NCBI RefSeq assembly: GCF_011927955.1
Contig: NZ_JAATJN010000001.1
Coordinates: forward strand, 2,604,001 to 2,668,000
Reading direction: 5' to 3'
Origin: Brevibacterium marinum
GTDB taxonomy: Bacteria; Actinomycetota; Actinomycetes; Actinomycetales; Brevibacteriaceae
DNA: 64,000 nt
The notes under the pieces are model-generated. The model was not told the DNA's origin, searched no databases, and worked only from the letters and a program-made list of their open reading frames with translations. Positions 51,824 to 61,544 of this stretch are shown piece by piece. Positions within the stretch are counted from its first letter, which is position 1. Every line of letters starts with the position of its first letter. Both the position numbers and the translations under genes were made by a program.

Positions 51824-54586
51824 TCAGGCACCTGCCCCTTCGGTCGAGCCCGAAATTCCGGCGCGAACGTCGTCGAGCTGGTACTTCTTCGCCGCCTCGG
51901 CGGCCTTGTCGATCGAGATCGCGCCGGTATCGGCGAGGGAGATCAGGGCCTGAGTGACGACCGAGGCTCCGTCGACATGGTAGTAGCGGCGAGCGGCCGG
52001 ACGGGTGTCCGAGATCGCATAGCCGTCGGTGCCCAGCGACGTGAAGTGGCTGGGCACGTACTGCCGGATCTGGTCCGGAACCGCGCGCATGAAGTCCGAG
52101 GTCGCCACGACCGGGCCGTCGACTTCGGACATCTTCTGCGTCACGTACGGCACGCGCGCGTCGGCGTCGGGGTCGAGGAGGCGCGCATCCTCCGCGTCAA
52201 GACCGTCTCGGCGCAGCTCCGTCCACGACGTCACCGACCACACGTCGGCCGAGACGCCCCAGTCATCGGCGAGCAGCTGCTGCGCCTCGAGGACCCAGGG
52301 GACACCGACTCCGGAGGCCATGAGCTGAACCTTCGGTCCGTCGTTGTCCGGGCCTTTGGCCAACAGGTACATGCCCTTGAGCACGCCGTCGACGTCGAGA
52401 CCCTCGGGCTCGGGCGGCTGAACCATCGGCTCGTTGTACATCGTCAGGTAATACAGGACGTTGGGGTCGCGCTCATCGTCGGGATCGTACATGCGATGGA
52501 TGCCGTCGCGGACGATCCGGGCGATCTCGTAGGTGTAGGCAGGGTCGTAGGACACGACCGACGGATAGGTCGAGGCCAGCAGATGAGAATGGCCGTCCCC
52601 GTGTTGGAGGCCCTCGGCCACCAGCGTCGTCCGCCCGGCTGTGGCGCCGAGGACGAATCCGCGTGCCATCTGATCGCCCGCGGCCCAGAAGAAATCGCCG
52701 CTGCGCTGGAAGCCGAACATCGAGTAGAAGATGTAGAACGGGATCATCGGCTCGCCGTGCGTGGCGTAGGAGGTGCCGGCGGCGGTGAGAGCGGCGGTGG
52801 CGCCGAGCTCGTTGATGCCCATGTGGAGCAGCTGGCCGTCGGTGGCCTCCTTGTAGGCCAGGAACAGGTCGCGGTCGACCGAGATGTAGTTCTGGCCGTG
52901 GGGGTTGTAGATCTTCGCCGTCGGGAAGAACGAGTCCATGCCGAAGGTTCGTGCCTCATCCGGAATGATCGGCACGATGCGCTTGCCGAACTCCTTGTCC
53001 CGCATCAGGTCCTTGAGCACGCGGACGAATCCCATCGTGGTGGCGATCGTCTGCTTGCCCGATCCGCGTTTGCCGGCGTCGAAGGCCTTGTCGGAGGGCA
53101 GCTTGAGATCGATATGGGTGCCCCGACGCTCGGGGGAGTGCCCGCCGAGCGCCTGTCGACGCTCTTGCAGGTACTTGATCTCCGGTGCGTCCTGCCCGGG
53201 ATGGTAGTACGGCGGCAACTTAGGATCGGCCTCGAGGTCCTTGTCGGAGATCGGGATCTGGAAGTGGTCGCGGGCCAGCTTGAGGTCGTCGATCGTCATC
53301 TTCTTCATCTGGTGCGTCGCATTGCGGGCCTCGAAATGAGGTCCGAGCGAGTAGCCTTTGACGGTTTTGACGAGGACGACCGTCGGCTGCCCGGTGTGTT
53401 CCATCGCGGCCTTGTAGGCGGCGAAGACCTTGCGGTAGTCGTGGCCGCCGCGCTTGAGGTTCCAGATCCTCTCGTCACTGTAGTCCTCGACCATGGCCTT
53501 CGTGCGAGGGTCGCGCCCGAAGAAGTTGTCGCGGACGAATCCACCGGACTCGCCCTTGTAGGTCTGGTAGTCGCCATCGGGGGTGGCATTCATGAGGTTG
53601 ACCAGCGCCCCGTCGCGGTCCTTGCCCAGCAGGGCATCCCATTCGCGGCCCCACACGACCTTGATGACGTTCCAACCGGCGCCGCGGAAGTAGGCCTCGA
53701 GCTCCTGGATGATCTTGCCGTTGCCGCGGACCGGCCCGTCGAGACGCTGCAGGTTGCAGTTGATGACGAAGTTGAGGTTGTCGAGCTCCTCGAAGGCGGC
53801 GACATGGAGCATGCCGCGGCTCTCCGGTTCGTCGAACTCACCATCACCGAGGAAGGCCCAGGTCTGCTGCTGGGACGTGTCCTTGATGCCGCGGTTCTGG
53901 AGGTACTTGTCGAATTGGGCCTGCGCGATCGCATTCACCGGGCCCACACCCATGGACACCGTCGGATGCTCCCAGAAATCCGGGAGCTGGTGCGGGTGCG
54001 GGTAAGAGGGCAGACCGGCGGGTTTGCCGTCGATCTGGTGGGATTGCTGCTGACGGAATCCGTCGAGGTCGTCTGCGCCCATCCGGCCTTCGAGGTAGGC
54101 ACGAGCGTACATGCCCGGAGAGGCGTGCCCCTGGTAGAAGATGTGGTCGCCGCCGCCGGGATGGTCCTTTCCGCGGAAGAAGTGGTTGAGTCCGACTTCG
54201 TACAAAGTGGCTGAGGAGGCATAGGTGGAGATGTGTCCGCCGACCTCGACCCCGGGTCGTTGTGCACGGTGGACGAGCATTGCTGCGTTCCACCGATTCC
54301 ACCGACGGTAGCGGCGTTCGACTTCTTCGTCGCCGGGGAACCACGGTTCGTTCTCGGGGCCGATCGTATTGACGTAGTCGGTGGCCGTCAGGCTCGGGAC
54401 ACCGATCTGCTTCTCGCGCGAACGCTCGAGCATCCGGAGCATCACGTAGCGTGCACGTGAGCGTCCGCCCTCGTCGATGAGGCCGTCCAGCGACGCCAGC
54501 CACTCCTCTGTCTCTTCGGGATCGATGTCGGGCACCTGGCTGGGCAGCCCGTTGAGTATGGGGCCGCCCTGTTTCCGATTGTCCAC
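51824..54586 (-). CDS. aceE: Pyruvate dehydrogenase E1, homodimeric type
   Basis: A 920-residue ThDP-dependent enzyme of the single-polypeptide E1 class. Seen: [30 protein letters not shown]-type [13 protein letters not shown], the ThDP motif [10 protein letters not shown]...[21 protein letters not shown] and the C-terminal transketolase domain. It decarboxylates pyruvate and acetylates the E2 lipoyl domain, supplying acetyl-CoA. GTG start with GAGAGGA. Its position before fasR-fab links precursor supply with fatty-acid synthesis. Confidence 0.97.
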   Translation of the reverse strand: MDNRKQGGPILNGLPSQVPDIDPEETEEWLASLDGLIDEGGRSRARYVMLRMLERSREKQIGVPSLTATDYVNTIGPENEPWFPGDEEVERRYRRWNRWNAAMLVHRAQRPGVEVGGHISTYASSATLYEVGLNHFFRGKDHPGGGDHIFYQGHASPGMYARAYLEGRMGADDLDGFRQQQSHQIDGKPAGLPSYPHPHQLPDFWEHPTVSMGVGPVNAIAQAQFDKYLQNRGIKDTSQQQTWAFLGDGEFDEPESRGMLHVAAFEELDNLNFVINCNLQRLDGPVRGNGKIIQELEAYFRGAGWNVIKVVWGREWDALLGKDRDGALVNLMNATPDGDYQTYKGESGGFVRDNFFGRDPRTKAMVEDYSDERIWNLKRGGHDYRKVFAAYKAAMEHTGQPTVVLVKTVKGYSLGPHFEARNATHQMKKMTIDDLKLARDHFQIPISDKDLEADPKLPPYYHPGQDAPEIKYLQERRQALGGHSPERRGTHIDLKLPSDKAFDAGKRGSGKQTIATTMGFVRVLKDLMRDKEFGKRIVPIIPDEARTFGMDSFFPTAKIYNPHGQNYISVDRDLFLAYKEATDGQLLHMGINELGATAALTAAGTSYATHGEPMIPFYIFYSMFGFQRSGDFFWAAGDQMARGFVLGATAGRTTLVAEGLQHGDGHSHLLASTYPSVVSYDPAYTYEIARIVRDGIHRMYDPDDERDPNVLYYLTMYNEPMVQPPEPEGLDVDGVLKGMYLLAKGPDNDGPKVQLMASGVGVPWVLEAQQLLADDWGVSADVWSVTSWTELRRDGLDAEDARLLDPDADARVPYVTQKMSEVDGPVVATSDFMRAVPDQIRQYVPSHFTSLGTDGYAISDTRPAARRYYHVDGASVVTQALISLADTGAISIDKAAEAAKKYQLDDVRAGISGSTEGAGA

Positions 54587-54848
54587 GGTGTGGTCCTCTC
54601 TTCCGCTCCACGATCTTCGTTGGTGTCGAGATCCGGCTGATCAGGTGGAATGGAAGGTCAAATCATGATTGAGCCCAGGGTCCACCAGATACTCCCATCA
54701 GCCTAGTACTCCCGCGCGATCTTCGCTGGGCCGAAATATTGTGATCTCGATGACGACTTCATGTTCTTCGCTGTCCTTTGAGGTGGATTGCCGCCGCTAG
54801 GCACGCCGTCATTTGCGCCTCCGGCACTCTTGACGGAACAATAAGGGC

Positions 54849-55292
54849 ATGAGCAACTCCTCTTCTGAAAGGACATCTTCCACGTCGACCCTCCCGAGCG
54901 AGCTGGGCCAGAACCTCGGTCTGGCAGCGGGAGACTATGTGCAAGAAGTCGGCTACGACGATGACGTCGACTTGGATCTGTGTCAGGCGATCGAAAACAT
55001 CATCGGTGAGGACATCGCGGACGGTGATGTCGATGATGTCTTCGACGTCATTCTGATGTGGTGGCGTTCGGACGATGACGACCTCATCGATGGTCTCGTC
55101 GACGCGCAGGTCACATTGAAGGACGGAGGAGTGGTCTGGCTGCTCTCTCCCAAGGCCAGTCGCCCCGGCCACATCAGCCCCGCCGAAATCTCCGAGGCGG
55201 CCCCCACCGCCGGCATGCATGTGACGTCGACCGTCAGCGCGGCCGATGACTGGGCCGGGTTCCGTCTGGTGGGCAAGAAGAACTATTCATGA
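54849..55292 (+). CDS. DUF3052 family protein
   Basis: A 147-residue acidic protein: LGQNLGLAAGDYVQEVGYDDDVD, then IGEDIADGDVDDVFDVILMWWRSDDDDLIDGLVDA, and a VWLLSPKASRPGHISPAEI tail. This is the DUF3052 family, common in actinobacteria beside aceE and a peroxiredoxin. Biochemical role unknown. ATG follows AAGGGC; its stop overlaps the next start (ATGA). Confidence 0.93.
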   Translation: MSNSSSERTSSTSTLPSELGQNLGLAAGDYVQEVGYDDDVDLDLCQAIENIIGEDIADGDVDDVFDVILMWWRSDDDDLIDGLVDAQVTLKDGGVVWLLSPKASRPGHISPAEISEAAPTAGMHVTSTVSAADDWAGFRLVGKKNYS

Positions 55293-55756
55293 TCCTTCGG
55301 CCCGGAGTGCGGGCCCCTGACTTTTGTGTGCCCGACCAGTTCGGGTCCACGCTTCACCTCGCCGAGGTTCTTCGTCGTTCGACGCTCATCCTCGTCTTCT
55401 TCCCGTTCGCTTTCTCGCCTGTGTGCGGTGATGAGATCCGCGCCCTCGACGAATTGCAGACGGAGCTGGTCGGCTCCGGTGATCCCATCGAGATCATCGC
55501 AATGACAGCGGACTCGAAGTACACCCTCGCCGCTTGGGCCCAGGCCCGCGACGTCTCCGTGAACCTCGGCTCGGACTTCTGGCCGCACGGGCAGGTCGCG
55601 CGGTCATATGGCGTCTTCGACGCCGAGCACGGTGTCGCCGAACGCGGCGTCTTCGTCATCTCCCGGGCAGGTACGATCGAAAGCAGTCGACAGGCAGCGC
55701 GCGCCGAGGCGCGCGACTTCACGGCCGACATCGGCTCCGCCCGAGCGAGCATGTGA
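55289..55756 (+). CDS. Peroxiredoxin, AhpE-like
   Basis: A 155-residue thiol peroxidase. Peroxidatic Cys46 lies in FFPFAFSPVCGDEI, with Ser at the position usually held by Thr; no obvious resolving Cys follows (only one other Cys, at residue 13), so a 1-Cys mechanism as in AhpE is likely. Coupled to DUF3052 by an ATGA overlap. Reduces peroxides, probably protecting the ThDP enzyme region or membrane lipids (context only). Confidence 0.9.
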   Translation: MILRPGVRAPDFCVPDQFGSTLHLAEVLRRSTLILVFFPFAFSPVCGDEIRALDELQTELVGSGDPIEIIAMTADSKYTLAAWAQARDVSVNLGSDFWPHGQVARSYGVFDAEHGVAERGVFVISRAGTIESSRQAARAEARDFTADIGSARASM

Positions 55757-55814
55757 GTCCAGGGTGCGAAACGCGTTGCCACGCTGGAGCAGATCCAATC
55801 AGGAGGAATGAATC

Positions 55815-56219
55815 ATGGCCACCATCTTCACCAAGATCATCAATGGGGAGATCCCCGGCACCTTCGTCTATCAGGATGACGTCTGCGTCGCGTTCCTCGA
55901 TGTCTCGCCGATGACCGAGGGCCACGCGATGGTCGTCCCCAGGGAGGAGATCTCACACTGGATCGACGCGGACCAGGAGCTGCTTGACCACCTGATGGCG
56001 GTGAGTCGAGTGATCGGACGTGCTCAGCAGGAGGCCTTCGACTGCGAACGCATCGGCGTGATGATCCAGGGATACGAGGTCCCGCACCTGCACATCCACG
56101 TCTGGCCGACGAACTCGATCTCCGACTTCGACATCTCCGACCGCGCCGAGATGCAGAGCCCCGAACAGCTGGCAGGGCCCGCCGAGAGGATTCGACGGGC
56201 CCTGGAATCACAGTCCTGA
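55815..56219 (+). CDS. HIT-family nucleotide hydrolase
   Basis: A 134-residue histidine-triad protein. Start IFTKIINGEIPGTFVYQDD and active motif HLHIHV are canonical, with DVSPMTEGHAMVVPREE between them. Hint-type purine nucleoside phosphoramidase or Ap4A-like activity expected. AGGAGGAA lies upstream of ATG 55815. Converges on the MerR gene with a 10-base gap. Confidence 0.93.
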   Translation: MATIFTKIINGEIPGTFVYQDDVCVAFLDVSPMTEGHAMVVPREEISHWIDADQELLDHLMAVSRVIGRAQQEAFDCERIGVMIQGYEVPHLHIHVWPTNSISDFDISDRAEMQSPEQLAGPAERIRRALESQS

Positions 56220-56229
56220 TCGACTGCGG

Positions 56230-57000
56230 TCAGTCCCCTCTCGCCGCTCGTGCGTCCAGATGGACGTTGAGCGAGTCACGGACCAGTTCCGCCCCTTCGA
56301 TGCCGCCGTAGTTGGCGGCGAAACGGGGATCGCTGACGTACATGTCGGCGAGCCCGCGAACGTATCCATCGAGGTCGCCCTCGGGATCATTGGCGGGGGT
56401 CCCGGGTGTGGCGCTCAGCCATTCCACGTGCCGACGCGCCAGTTTCTGACAGCGGTCCGACTCGGGGTCGGCACCGGCTGCGACGGCACTGCTCCAGTCC
56501 TGGCTCAGCTGTTCGACTCTCGCCTGCCATGACCGCCTGTCGTCGGCGCTGAGCGACTCCCACCAGTGGGCGGAGGTCTCATAGGCGCGCCGACCCCAGC
56601 GCTCGGTGACTTCGTCCTCGTGCTGTCGATGGTCGAACCCATCGAACATCTCCTCTGCCATGAGAGGTTCACCTGCTTCCAATCGTGAGATGGTCGCGGT
56701 GACGGCGACGATCTGCCGTTGGATCCGAGCACGCTCGCGCCCGAGGCTGCGGACGTGCTCGGACAGCGCCGCAATCGGATCCTCGGCGCTCTCGAGCACT
56801 TCGGCGATCCGATTCAACGGCATCCCGAGCTCCTTGAGTAGGAGGATGCGCTGCAGACGCACCAGGCCCGCCTCGTCGTAGTATCGGTATCCGTTGTCGG
56901 CGACGTAAGCCGGCGGCAGCAGGCCGATTGCGTCATAGTGACGCAGTGTTCGGCTCGTCGTCCCCGTCATCCGTGCTGTTTCCTGTATGGACCGGTCCAT
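56230..57000 (-). CDS. MerR regulator with TipAS antibiotic-recognition domain
   Basis: A 256-residue regulator. Residues 4-72 are the MerR winged HTH (SIQETARMTGTTSRTLRHYD); a coiled coil spans about 80-112; residues 120-250 have the TipAS fold pattern (WWESLSADDRRSWQARVEQLSQDW and DMYVSDPRFAANYGG). TipAL/TipAS bind thiopeptides and activate their own promoter. ATG 57000 used; ATG 57006 is two codons earlier. A palindrome TTGACG-TCG-CGTCAA lies upstream. Confidence 0.87.
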   Translation of the reverse strand: MDRSIQETARMTGTTSRTLRHYDAIGLLPPAYVADNGYRYYDEAGLVRLQRILLLKELGMPLNRIAEVLESAEDPIAALSEHVRSLGRERARIQRQIVAVTATISRLEAGEPLMAEEMFDGFDHRQHEDEVTERWGRRAYETSAHWWESLSADDRRSWQARVEQLSQDWSSAVAAGADPESDRCQKLARRHVEWLSATPGTPANDPEGDLDGYVRGLADMYVSDPRFAANYGGIEGAELVRDSLNVHLDARAARGD

Positions 57001-57017
57001 GACCATCAGCTTAGAAG

Positions 57018-57032
57018 TTGACGTCGCGTCAA
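57018..57032 (-). promoter_or_regulatory. Palindrome in the TipAS-MerR promoter
   Basis: TTGACG-TCG-CGTCAA, perfect, 17 bases upstream of the start; likely a MerR-type autoregulatory site. Confidence 0.55.
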
Positions 57033-57091
57033 TGTCAACGGTGCTGGGAGATGGTTTCCCATCCCGGATCGGCCTCTCCCGATCAGGCGTG

Positions 57092-58273
57092 TCAGGCGGC
57101 GGCTCTGGCGGCGTCGAGGGCGGCGATCAGATCGTCTGCCAGGTCGTCGACGTGTTCGAGACCGACGGAGAGTCGGACCAGTCCGTCTCCGGGTTTGGCC
57201 GTGGCGGCGACCGGTCTGTGGGTCAGTGAGGCCGGATGTTGGACGAGTGTGTCGGCACCGCCCAGGGACACCGCATGGACGACGAGGCTGCAGTGTTCGA
57301 CGAAGCTGCGGGCGGCCCCGAAACCGCCGGCGAGCTCCAACGCGATCATCGCGCCGCCACCGGACATCTGACGCCCGAGCAACTGACGTGGATCCTGCCC
57401 CTCGAGCCCCGGATAGCGGACGGCGGCGAGGGCTGGGTGCCCCGACAGTCGCTCGGCCAGCCGGCCGGCGGTCTCCTGTGCGGCGCGCATGCGCACGGCC
57501 AGGGTGCGCAGCCCCCGATGCAGCATGTATGCGCCCATCGGGTGCAGCAGTGCGCCCGTGATCGCCCGGACCTGCCGCAGGCGCATCGCCCAGGCGGAGT
57601 TGGTGGCGATGATTCCTCCCATGGCGTCACCGTGTCCACCGAGGTACTTCGTGGCACTGTGCAGCACGAGCGCCGCGCCGTGTGCGATCGGCTGCTGGAG
57701 GACCGGCGTGCAGAAGGTGTTGTCGACGAGCACCGGCACGTCGCCCGCTGCCGCGACGACACCGTCGAGGTCGACGAGATCGAGGCTTGGGTTGGCCGGG
57801 GTCTCGACGATGACGAGCCCGGTGTCGTCCTCGATCGCCGAGGCGATGTCGGCTTCTTTCGCCCAGGTGACCCTGGTGCCCAGCAGGCCCGTTTCGAGGA
57901 GGTGATCGCTGCCGCCGTAGAGGGGACGCACAGCCACGATGTGCGGGGTGCCGGCGCTGACGGCCGCGAGCAGGGCCGCGGTCATCGCGGCCATCCCGGT
58001 GGCGAAGGCGACGGCTTCATCCGCGTGCTCGAGCTCGGCGAGTGCGGTCTCGAAGCGCGCCACACCAGGTTGCCACAGCCGCTGGTAGACCGCCGAGTCG
58101 CCGTCCTTGAGGGGATGCCCGGTCGCGAGCCATTCGTAGGAATCACCTCCGGTGGCGATATCGTTGACCGGATTGGTGGTGGAGAGGTCGATGGCCGGAA
58201 CGTGGACTCCCGCATCGGTGAGGCCGTCCATTCCGCCGTGGACCATGTGCGTTTCTGGATGCATAGAGGTCAT
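57092..58273 (-). CDS. Cys/Met-metabolism PLP enzyme (methionine gamma-lyase or cystathionine lyase/synthase type)
   Basis: A 393-residue fold-type I PLP enzyme. Seen: YQRLWQPGVARFETALAELE, AFATGMAAMTA, RPLYGGSDHLLETGLLG, VDNTFCTPVLQQPIAHGA and the PLP lysine in LHSATKYLGGHGD. Methionine gamma-lyases usually have Cys after LYG; here it is Gly (LYGGSD), as in cystathionine enzymes, so the reaction is uncertain. Divergent from an Lrp-type regulator, typical for amino-acid catabolic lyases. ATG 58273 lacks a strong ribosome site. Confidence 0.85.
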   Translation of the reverse strand: MTSMHPETHMVHGGMDGLTDAGVHVPAIDLSTTNPVNDIATGGDSYEWLATGHPLKDGDSAVYQRLWQPGVARFETALAELEHADEAVAFATGMAAMTAALLAAVSAGTPHIVAVRPLYGGSDHLLETGLLGTRVTWAKEADIASAIEDDTGLVIVETPANPSLDLVDLDGVVAAAGDVPVLVDNTFCTPVLQQPIAHGAALVLHSATKYLGGHGDAMGGIIATNSAWAMRLRQVRAITGALLHPMGAYMLHRGLRTLAVRMRAAQETAGRLAERLSGHPALAAVRYPGLEGQDPRQLLGRQMSGGGAMIALELAGGFGAARSFVEHCSLVVHAVSLGGADTLVQHPASLTHRPVAATAKPGDGLVRLSVGLEHVDDLADDLIAALDAARAAA

Positions 58274-58382
58274 ATCGGCATTCAAGCCATTCCTGCGACG
58301 AGCTGCAAACAATCGTCAAGGATCTGTGAAATCGTGTCTGTGGTTCGAAGTTCCTTGCAGTGGGTATGCCAGACTGTGAGTC

Positions 58383-58859
58383 ATGTCGCAGAAAGTGGAA
58401 CTCGATGACGTCGACCGGAGACTGCTGAAGGCACTCGGCGATGATGCTCGGGCCTCGGGCACCGTGCTGGCCGCAGCGGTGGGCGTCTCCGAGTCCACGG
58501 TCTCCCTGCGCCTCAAGCGCCTGAAGACCATGGGAGTGATCAGAGGGTTCAGCGTCGACATCGATGCCGCGGCCGTCGGGATTCCGCTGCAGGCCCTGAT
58601 CTCGATCCGATTGGCCAAGCACGACCGGGCGGAGATCGACGCCTTTACGACCGCCGCCCCACGATTCCCCGGCGTCGTGCGGATCTATCACATGGCCGGA
58701 GCCGATGACTATCTGCTCCATATCGTCGCCACCGACACCGAGGCGGTGCAGTCCTTCGTCCTCGACTACCTCACCCGCTATCCGGCGGTGGCCCATACCC
58801 GCACCAATCTCATCTACAGAGTGCAGGACGGCACTGCCTCGCTGCCCGACGGCCCCTGA
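58383..58859 (+). CDS. Lrp/AsnC-family regulator
   Basis: A 158-residue feast-famine regulator. HTH at 8-55 (LDDVDRRLLKALGDDAR; LAAAVGVSESTVSLRLKRL), RAM/ACT-like ligand domain from 70 (LQALISIRL...VVRIYHMAGADDYLLHIVATD). Divergent from the PLP sulfur-amino-acid enzyme 110 bases away and probably its amino-acid-responsive regulator. Its last 46 bases overlap the end of the convergent AraC gene. Confidence 0.93.
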   Translation: MSQKVELDDVDRRLLKALGDDARASGTVLAAAVGVSESTVSLRLKRLKTMGVIRGFSVDIDAAAVGIPLQALISIRLAKHDRAEIDAFTTAAPRFPGVVRIYHMAGADDYLLHIVATDTEAVQSFVLDYLTRYPAVAHTRTNLIYRVQDGTASLPDGP

Positions 58860-59626
58860 GCCGCGGACGTGGCCCATGCCCTGATGGATCCGGCGAAATC
58901 CTCCGACAATCGCTGCCGCGGCAGACCGGTCATCCGACACGCAGCCTTGATGAGTCCGTCCGCACTGTCGTATCCCACTGATCGTGCCGCCGAACTCACC
59001 GTGGAGCCGCTGCGGACTCGGAGCAGAGCGAGGTTGAGCCGCCTCCGCGTACGCCAACCGAGGAATGAGATTCCGAGATCGTCCTTGACGATCCGTTCGA
59101 GATGACGCCTGCTCACCGCGAACCTGTCCGCCAAGGCGTTGACCGTACTGAGAATCGCGACAGGATCACGGACAACGGCTCGCACCATCTGATGTCGCGG
59201 CTCGGGAATGGCGAAGTCGTCGATGACGAGTGCATTCAGTTCTGTGTCGAGCGCAGTTCTGAACGGCAGCCGCTCCGGCTCGCTGGCGGGAGCCGAGGCC
59301 AGGATGATCAGCGCGATCTCGTGGACGGCCGGTGACTGTTCGAGGACGTGTGCGCCTTCCGGAGGTTCGGTGTGCGATGACAGTCTTGGACCGAGCATGA
59401 TGCTGGTGTTCAGTGTCGTCACCGCGTGCTCGACTCCGGAACCCAGCCACACGCTGGAGCCGGCGCAGAGGAAGAGGTTCTTCGTCATCGTGACGATGTC
59501 GTCCGCCTCTTCTGTCGCGACGGCGTGCGTTGCAGGACGGCGTCGACGGATCTGAACCTCGACAGATCCGCTGACGACGTGAATGAGCAGCGGATAGTCG
59601 TGTGAGTGAAACTCGTGGCCAGTCAT
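58814..59626 (-). CDS. AraC-family regulator with cupin sensor
   Basis: About 270 residues. The N-terminal half is a cupin (MTGHEFHSHDYPLLIHVVSGSVEVQ); the C-terminal 100 residues are the AraC double HTH (ALADRFAVSRRHLERIVKDDLGISFLGWR; VSSAARSVGYDSADGLIKAACRMTG). I place the start at ATG 59626 because the frame upstream crosses the promoter and DtxR box of the divergent siderophore-binding gene. Possibly regulates iron uptake, by position. Confidence 0.82.
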   Translation of the reverse strand: MTGHEFHSHDYPLLIHVVSGSVEVQIRRRRPATHAVATEEADDIVTMTKNLFLCAGSSVWLGSGVEHAVTTLNTSIMLGPRLSSHTEPPEGAHVLEQSPAVHEIALIILASAPASEPERLPFRTALDTELNALVIDDFAIPEPRHQMVRAVVRDPVAILSTVNALADRFAVSRRHLERIVKDDLGISFLGWRTRRRLNLALLRVRSGSTVSSAARSVGYDSADGLIKAACRMTGLPRQRLSEDFAGSIRAWATSAAQGPSGSEAVPSCTL

Positions 59627-59731
59627 GGCCACCGGTCTGCCCCCGCCCGAGTCCCGGTTGCTCGTGCGGAGCAGATTGTGTCGCGCTGGTCGAATGATGA
59701 TGTCGCCTCTGTCGAGTGTTCGTCGATTGGT

Positions 59732-59752
59732 TTGGTTAGGCTTGGCTATATT
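59732..59752 (+). promoter_or_regulatory. DtxR/IdeR-like iron box and -10 of the siderophore-binding gene
   Basis: TTGGTTAGGCTTGGCTA (59732-59748) matches 13 of 17 positions of the DtxR core TAGGTTAGGCTAACCTA, and overlaps a -10-like TATATT (59747-59752). Iron-repressed transcription of the binding lipoprotein is expected. Confidence 0.65.
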
Positions 59753-59816
59753 ATCCGATTCCCACGTTCGGAGTGATCTGCTCGTGGGAGCCCGGTCCAT
59801 ATTTCAGAGGTGGTCA

Positions 59817-60809
59817 ATGTCCGTTCTTCATCGACTCGGTGTAGTCATAGCCGCGGCAAGTCTCGTCCTCGTCAGCGGTTGCTCTCAGACTTCGGAATCC
59901 GACGACACATCATCAGACGCCGACACCCGTGCTGTGTCCACGGAACAGGGCGAGATCGACGTGCCCGCCGACCCGAAGCGAGTAGTCGTGCTCAACTACG
60001 CCCTGGCCGGCTATCTCTTCGACCTCGGCGAGCAGGTTGTTGCGACGACCCCGGAGGTGACGGATTCCACTGGCGAGTACTCGCGGTTCTGGTCGGAGAG
60101 GGCCGAGGCCCAGGGAACGGAATTCCTTCCGTGGAGCAGCGATGGCTTCGACTTGGAAGCCATCATCGCTGCGGATCCGGATCTCATCGTCGCCGGCGGT
60201 ATCGGCTTCCCGCTCAAGCACGCCAAGGATGCCTACGCCAGGTTGACCGAAGTGGCACCGACCGTGATCGTCTCCGGCGAGGAGGAGAGCTGGCAGGGCC
60301 AGTTCTCGTTCATCGCTGCCGAGGTGCTGGGACGTGAAGATGATTACGAGAGGTTCGAATCCGCGTATGAGGATCGAGTTGCCGAGGTGAAGGCAAACAT
60401 CGCCGTTCCTGCAGGGGAAGTGTCCGTTCTGACTCTCGATCGCGCGGATACCCCGTACATTCTCATCGAGGGAACGAGCCTGTCTGCCGAGCTAGAGAGG
60501 CTGGGATTTGCGACGGCTCCCCTGTTCCGCGAGAACGACATCGAACCGTACACCGCCGGGGGAGACACGTTCGGTCCGTCGCTCGAGGTGCTGCCTGATG
60601 TACTTCGCTCGGAGACTGTATTCGTGGTCGGCTTCAACAATGCGAACATCGGCGTCGACGACCTCGAACGGGAAGCACCGTACAATCGTGTGCCGGCTTT
60701 CGCGTCGGGACAGGCCTACGATCTGCCGTATTGGGCGATTCGCGGCGATTACGATGAGGCCCTTGCGCTGCTCGACACGATCGAGGCGAAGTTCCGGAAG
60801 AACAGGTAG
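59817..60809 (+). CDS. Iron-siderophore ABC transporter substrate-binding lipoprotein
   Basis: A 330-residue FecB/FhuD-type binding protein. Lipobox VSGC with Cys22, Ser/Asp-rich linker, then PKRVVVLNYALAGYLFDLGEQVVATTP and IIAADPDLIVAGG, VAPTVIVSG in the second lobe. AGAGGTGG precedes ATG 59817. No permease or ATPase genes adjoin it, so it relies on a transporter elsewhere. The iron box upstream agrees with a siderophore role. Confidence 0.9.
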   Translation: MSVLHRLGVVIAAASLVLVSGCSQTSESDDTSSDADTRAVSTEQGEIDVPADPKRVVVLNYALAGYLFDLGEQVVATTPEVTDSTGEYSRFWSERAEAQGTEFLPWSSDGFDLEAIIAADPDLIVAGGIGFPLKHAKDAYARLTEVAPTVIVSGEEESWQGQFSFIAAEVLGREDDYERFESAYEDRVAEVKANIAVPAGEVSVLTLDRADTPYILIEGTSLSAELERLGFATAPLFRENDIEPYTAGGDTFGPSLEVLPDVLRSETVFVVGFNNANIGVDDLEREAPYNRVPAFASGQAYDLPYWAIRGDYDEALALLDTIEAKFRKNR

Positions 60810-60844
60810 ATTCTTCGTCCTTCTCGCCGCTCAAGGCGAAGCTG

Positions 60845-61444
60845 TCAGGGTCGACTCGTGATTGAAAGTCCCTGTTTTCGCTGATGGACCGAAAAGTACG
60901 TGAGGCCATCAGTCTCGTCGGCGAGGAACCGACGACGAGAGAGACGCGGCAGCCACAGTATCTGTCCGGGGGCGAGGGAGAGCGCAGTCAGCTCTGTCTC
61001 CAGAGTTCCGGCACCGTGGAGGACGTGGATGAGCACGTCGAGTTTCGGCCCGACGTGTTCCTTGATTTCGCCGCCGGGAGCCAACGCAATGATGTTCGCA
61101 TCGAGATCGCGCTGCTGGGGCTGGAACTGCCACACGGATCCGGAAGACTCGGGCACCCCATCGAGATTGCCGACATCGACGATGACACGGGGGAGGGGTG
61201 TTGCCGCGCGTTTGCTGATTCGAACCCGGAATCCGTCCCCTGCCTCCGGCAGTGGCTCCCAGCCGAGCGCCTCGGCGAATTCGGACTCCATCTCGGTTCT
61301 GAGGTTCTTGGGCTCGTGATCGTTGACGAGGATCAGTGCGGTGCCGACCTCCAGCTTGCGGTATGCGTCGATGATGAGCGGGTGCCTCTGCGACTTGGGA
61401 ACGTCTCGAACATCGATGTGTTCGGGTGCGGCAGTTTGGGCCAT
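60845..61444 (-). CDS. DUF2249-cupin two-domain protein
   Basis: A 199-residue protein. Residues 8-85 are a DUF2249 domain (IDVRDVPKSQRHPLIIDAYRKLEVGTALILVNDHEPKNL), a TusA-like fold with VNDHEP. Residues 105-195 are a cupin (ALAPGGEIKEHVGPKLDVLIHVLHG and a jelly-roll end). Such pairs occur near nitric oxide, haem or redox genes, but function is unproven. ATG 61444 follows CGGAGGA. Divergent from another cupin gene. Confidence 0.85.
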   Translation of the reverse strand: MAQTAAPEHIDVRDVPKSQRHPLIIDAYRKLEVGTALILVNDHEPKNLRTEMESEFAEALGWEPLPEAGDGFRVRISKRAATPLPRVIVDVGNLDGVPESSGSVWQFQPQQRDLDANIIALAPGGEIKEHVGPKLDVLIHVLHGAGTLETELTALSLAPGQILWLPRLSRRRFLADETDGLTYFSVHQRKQGLSITSRP

Positions 61445-61473
61445 GGTGATCCTCCGATGTCTGTTTCAGGCCA

Positions 61474-61495
61474 ACGATGTACAAGTTAGCATCGT
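61474..61495. promoter_or_regulatory. Inverted repeat between the two cupin genes
   Basis: ACGATG (61474-61479) and CATCGT (61490-61495) with a 10-base AT-leaning spacer, midway between divergent starts. Confidence 0.4.
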
Positions 61496-61544
61496 GAGTG
61501 CACGATCGACCCGATGAACATGATCCACTCGAGGAACAGGACGG

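Noticed and set aside
51767..54214. 815-codon plus-strand frame opposite aceE
   Set aside because: Antisense shadow of a strongly conserved gene.
57236..58408. 390-codon plus-strand frame opposite the PLP lyase
   Set aside because: Antisense shadow, no motifs, overlaps the Lrp start.
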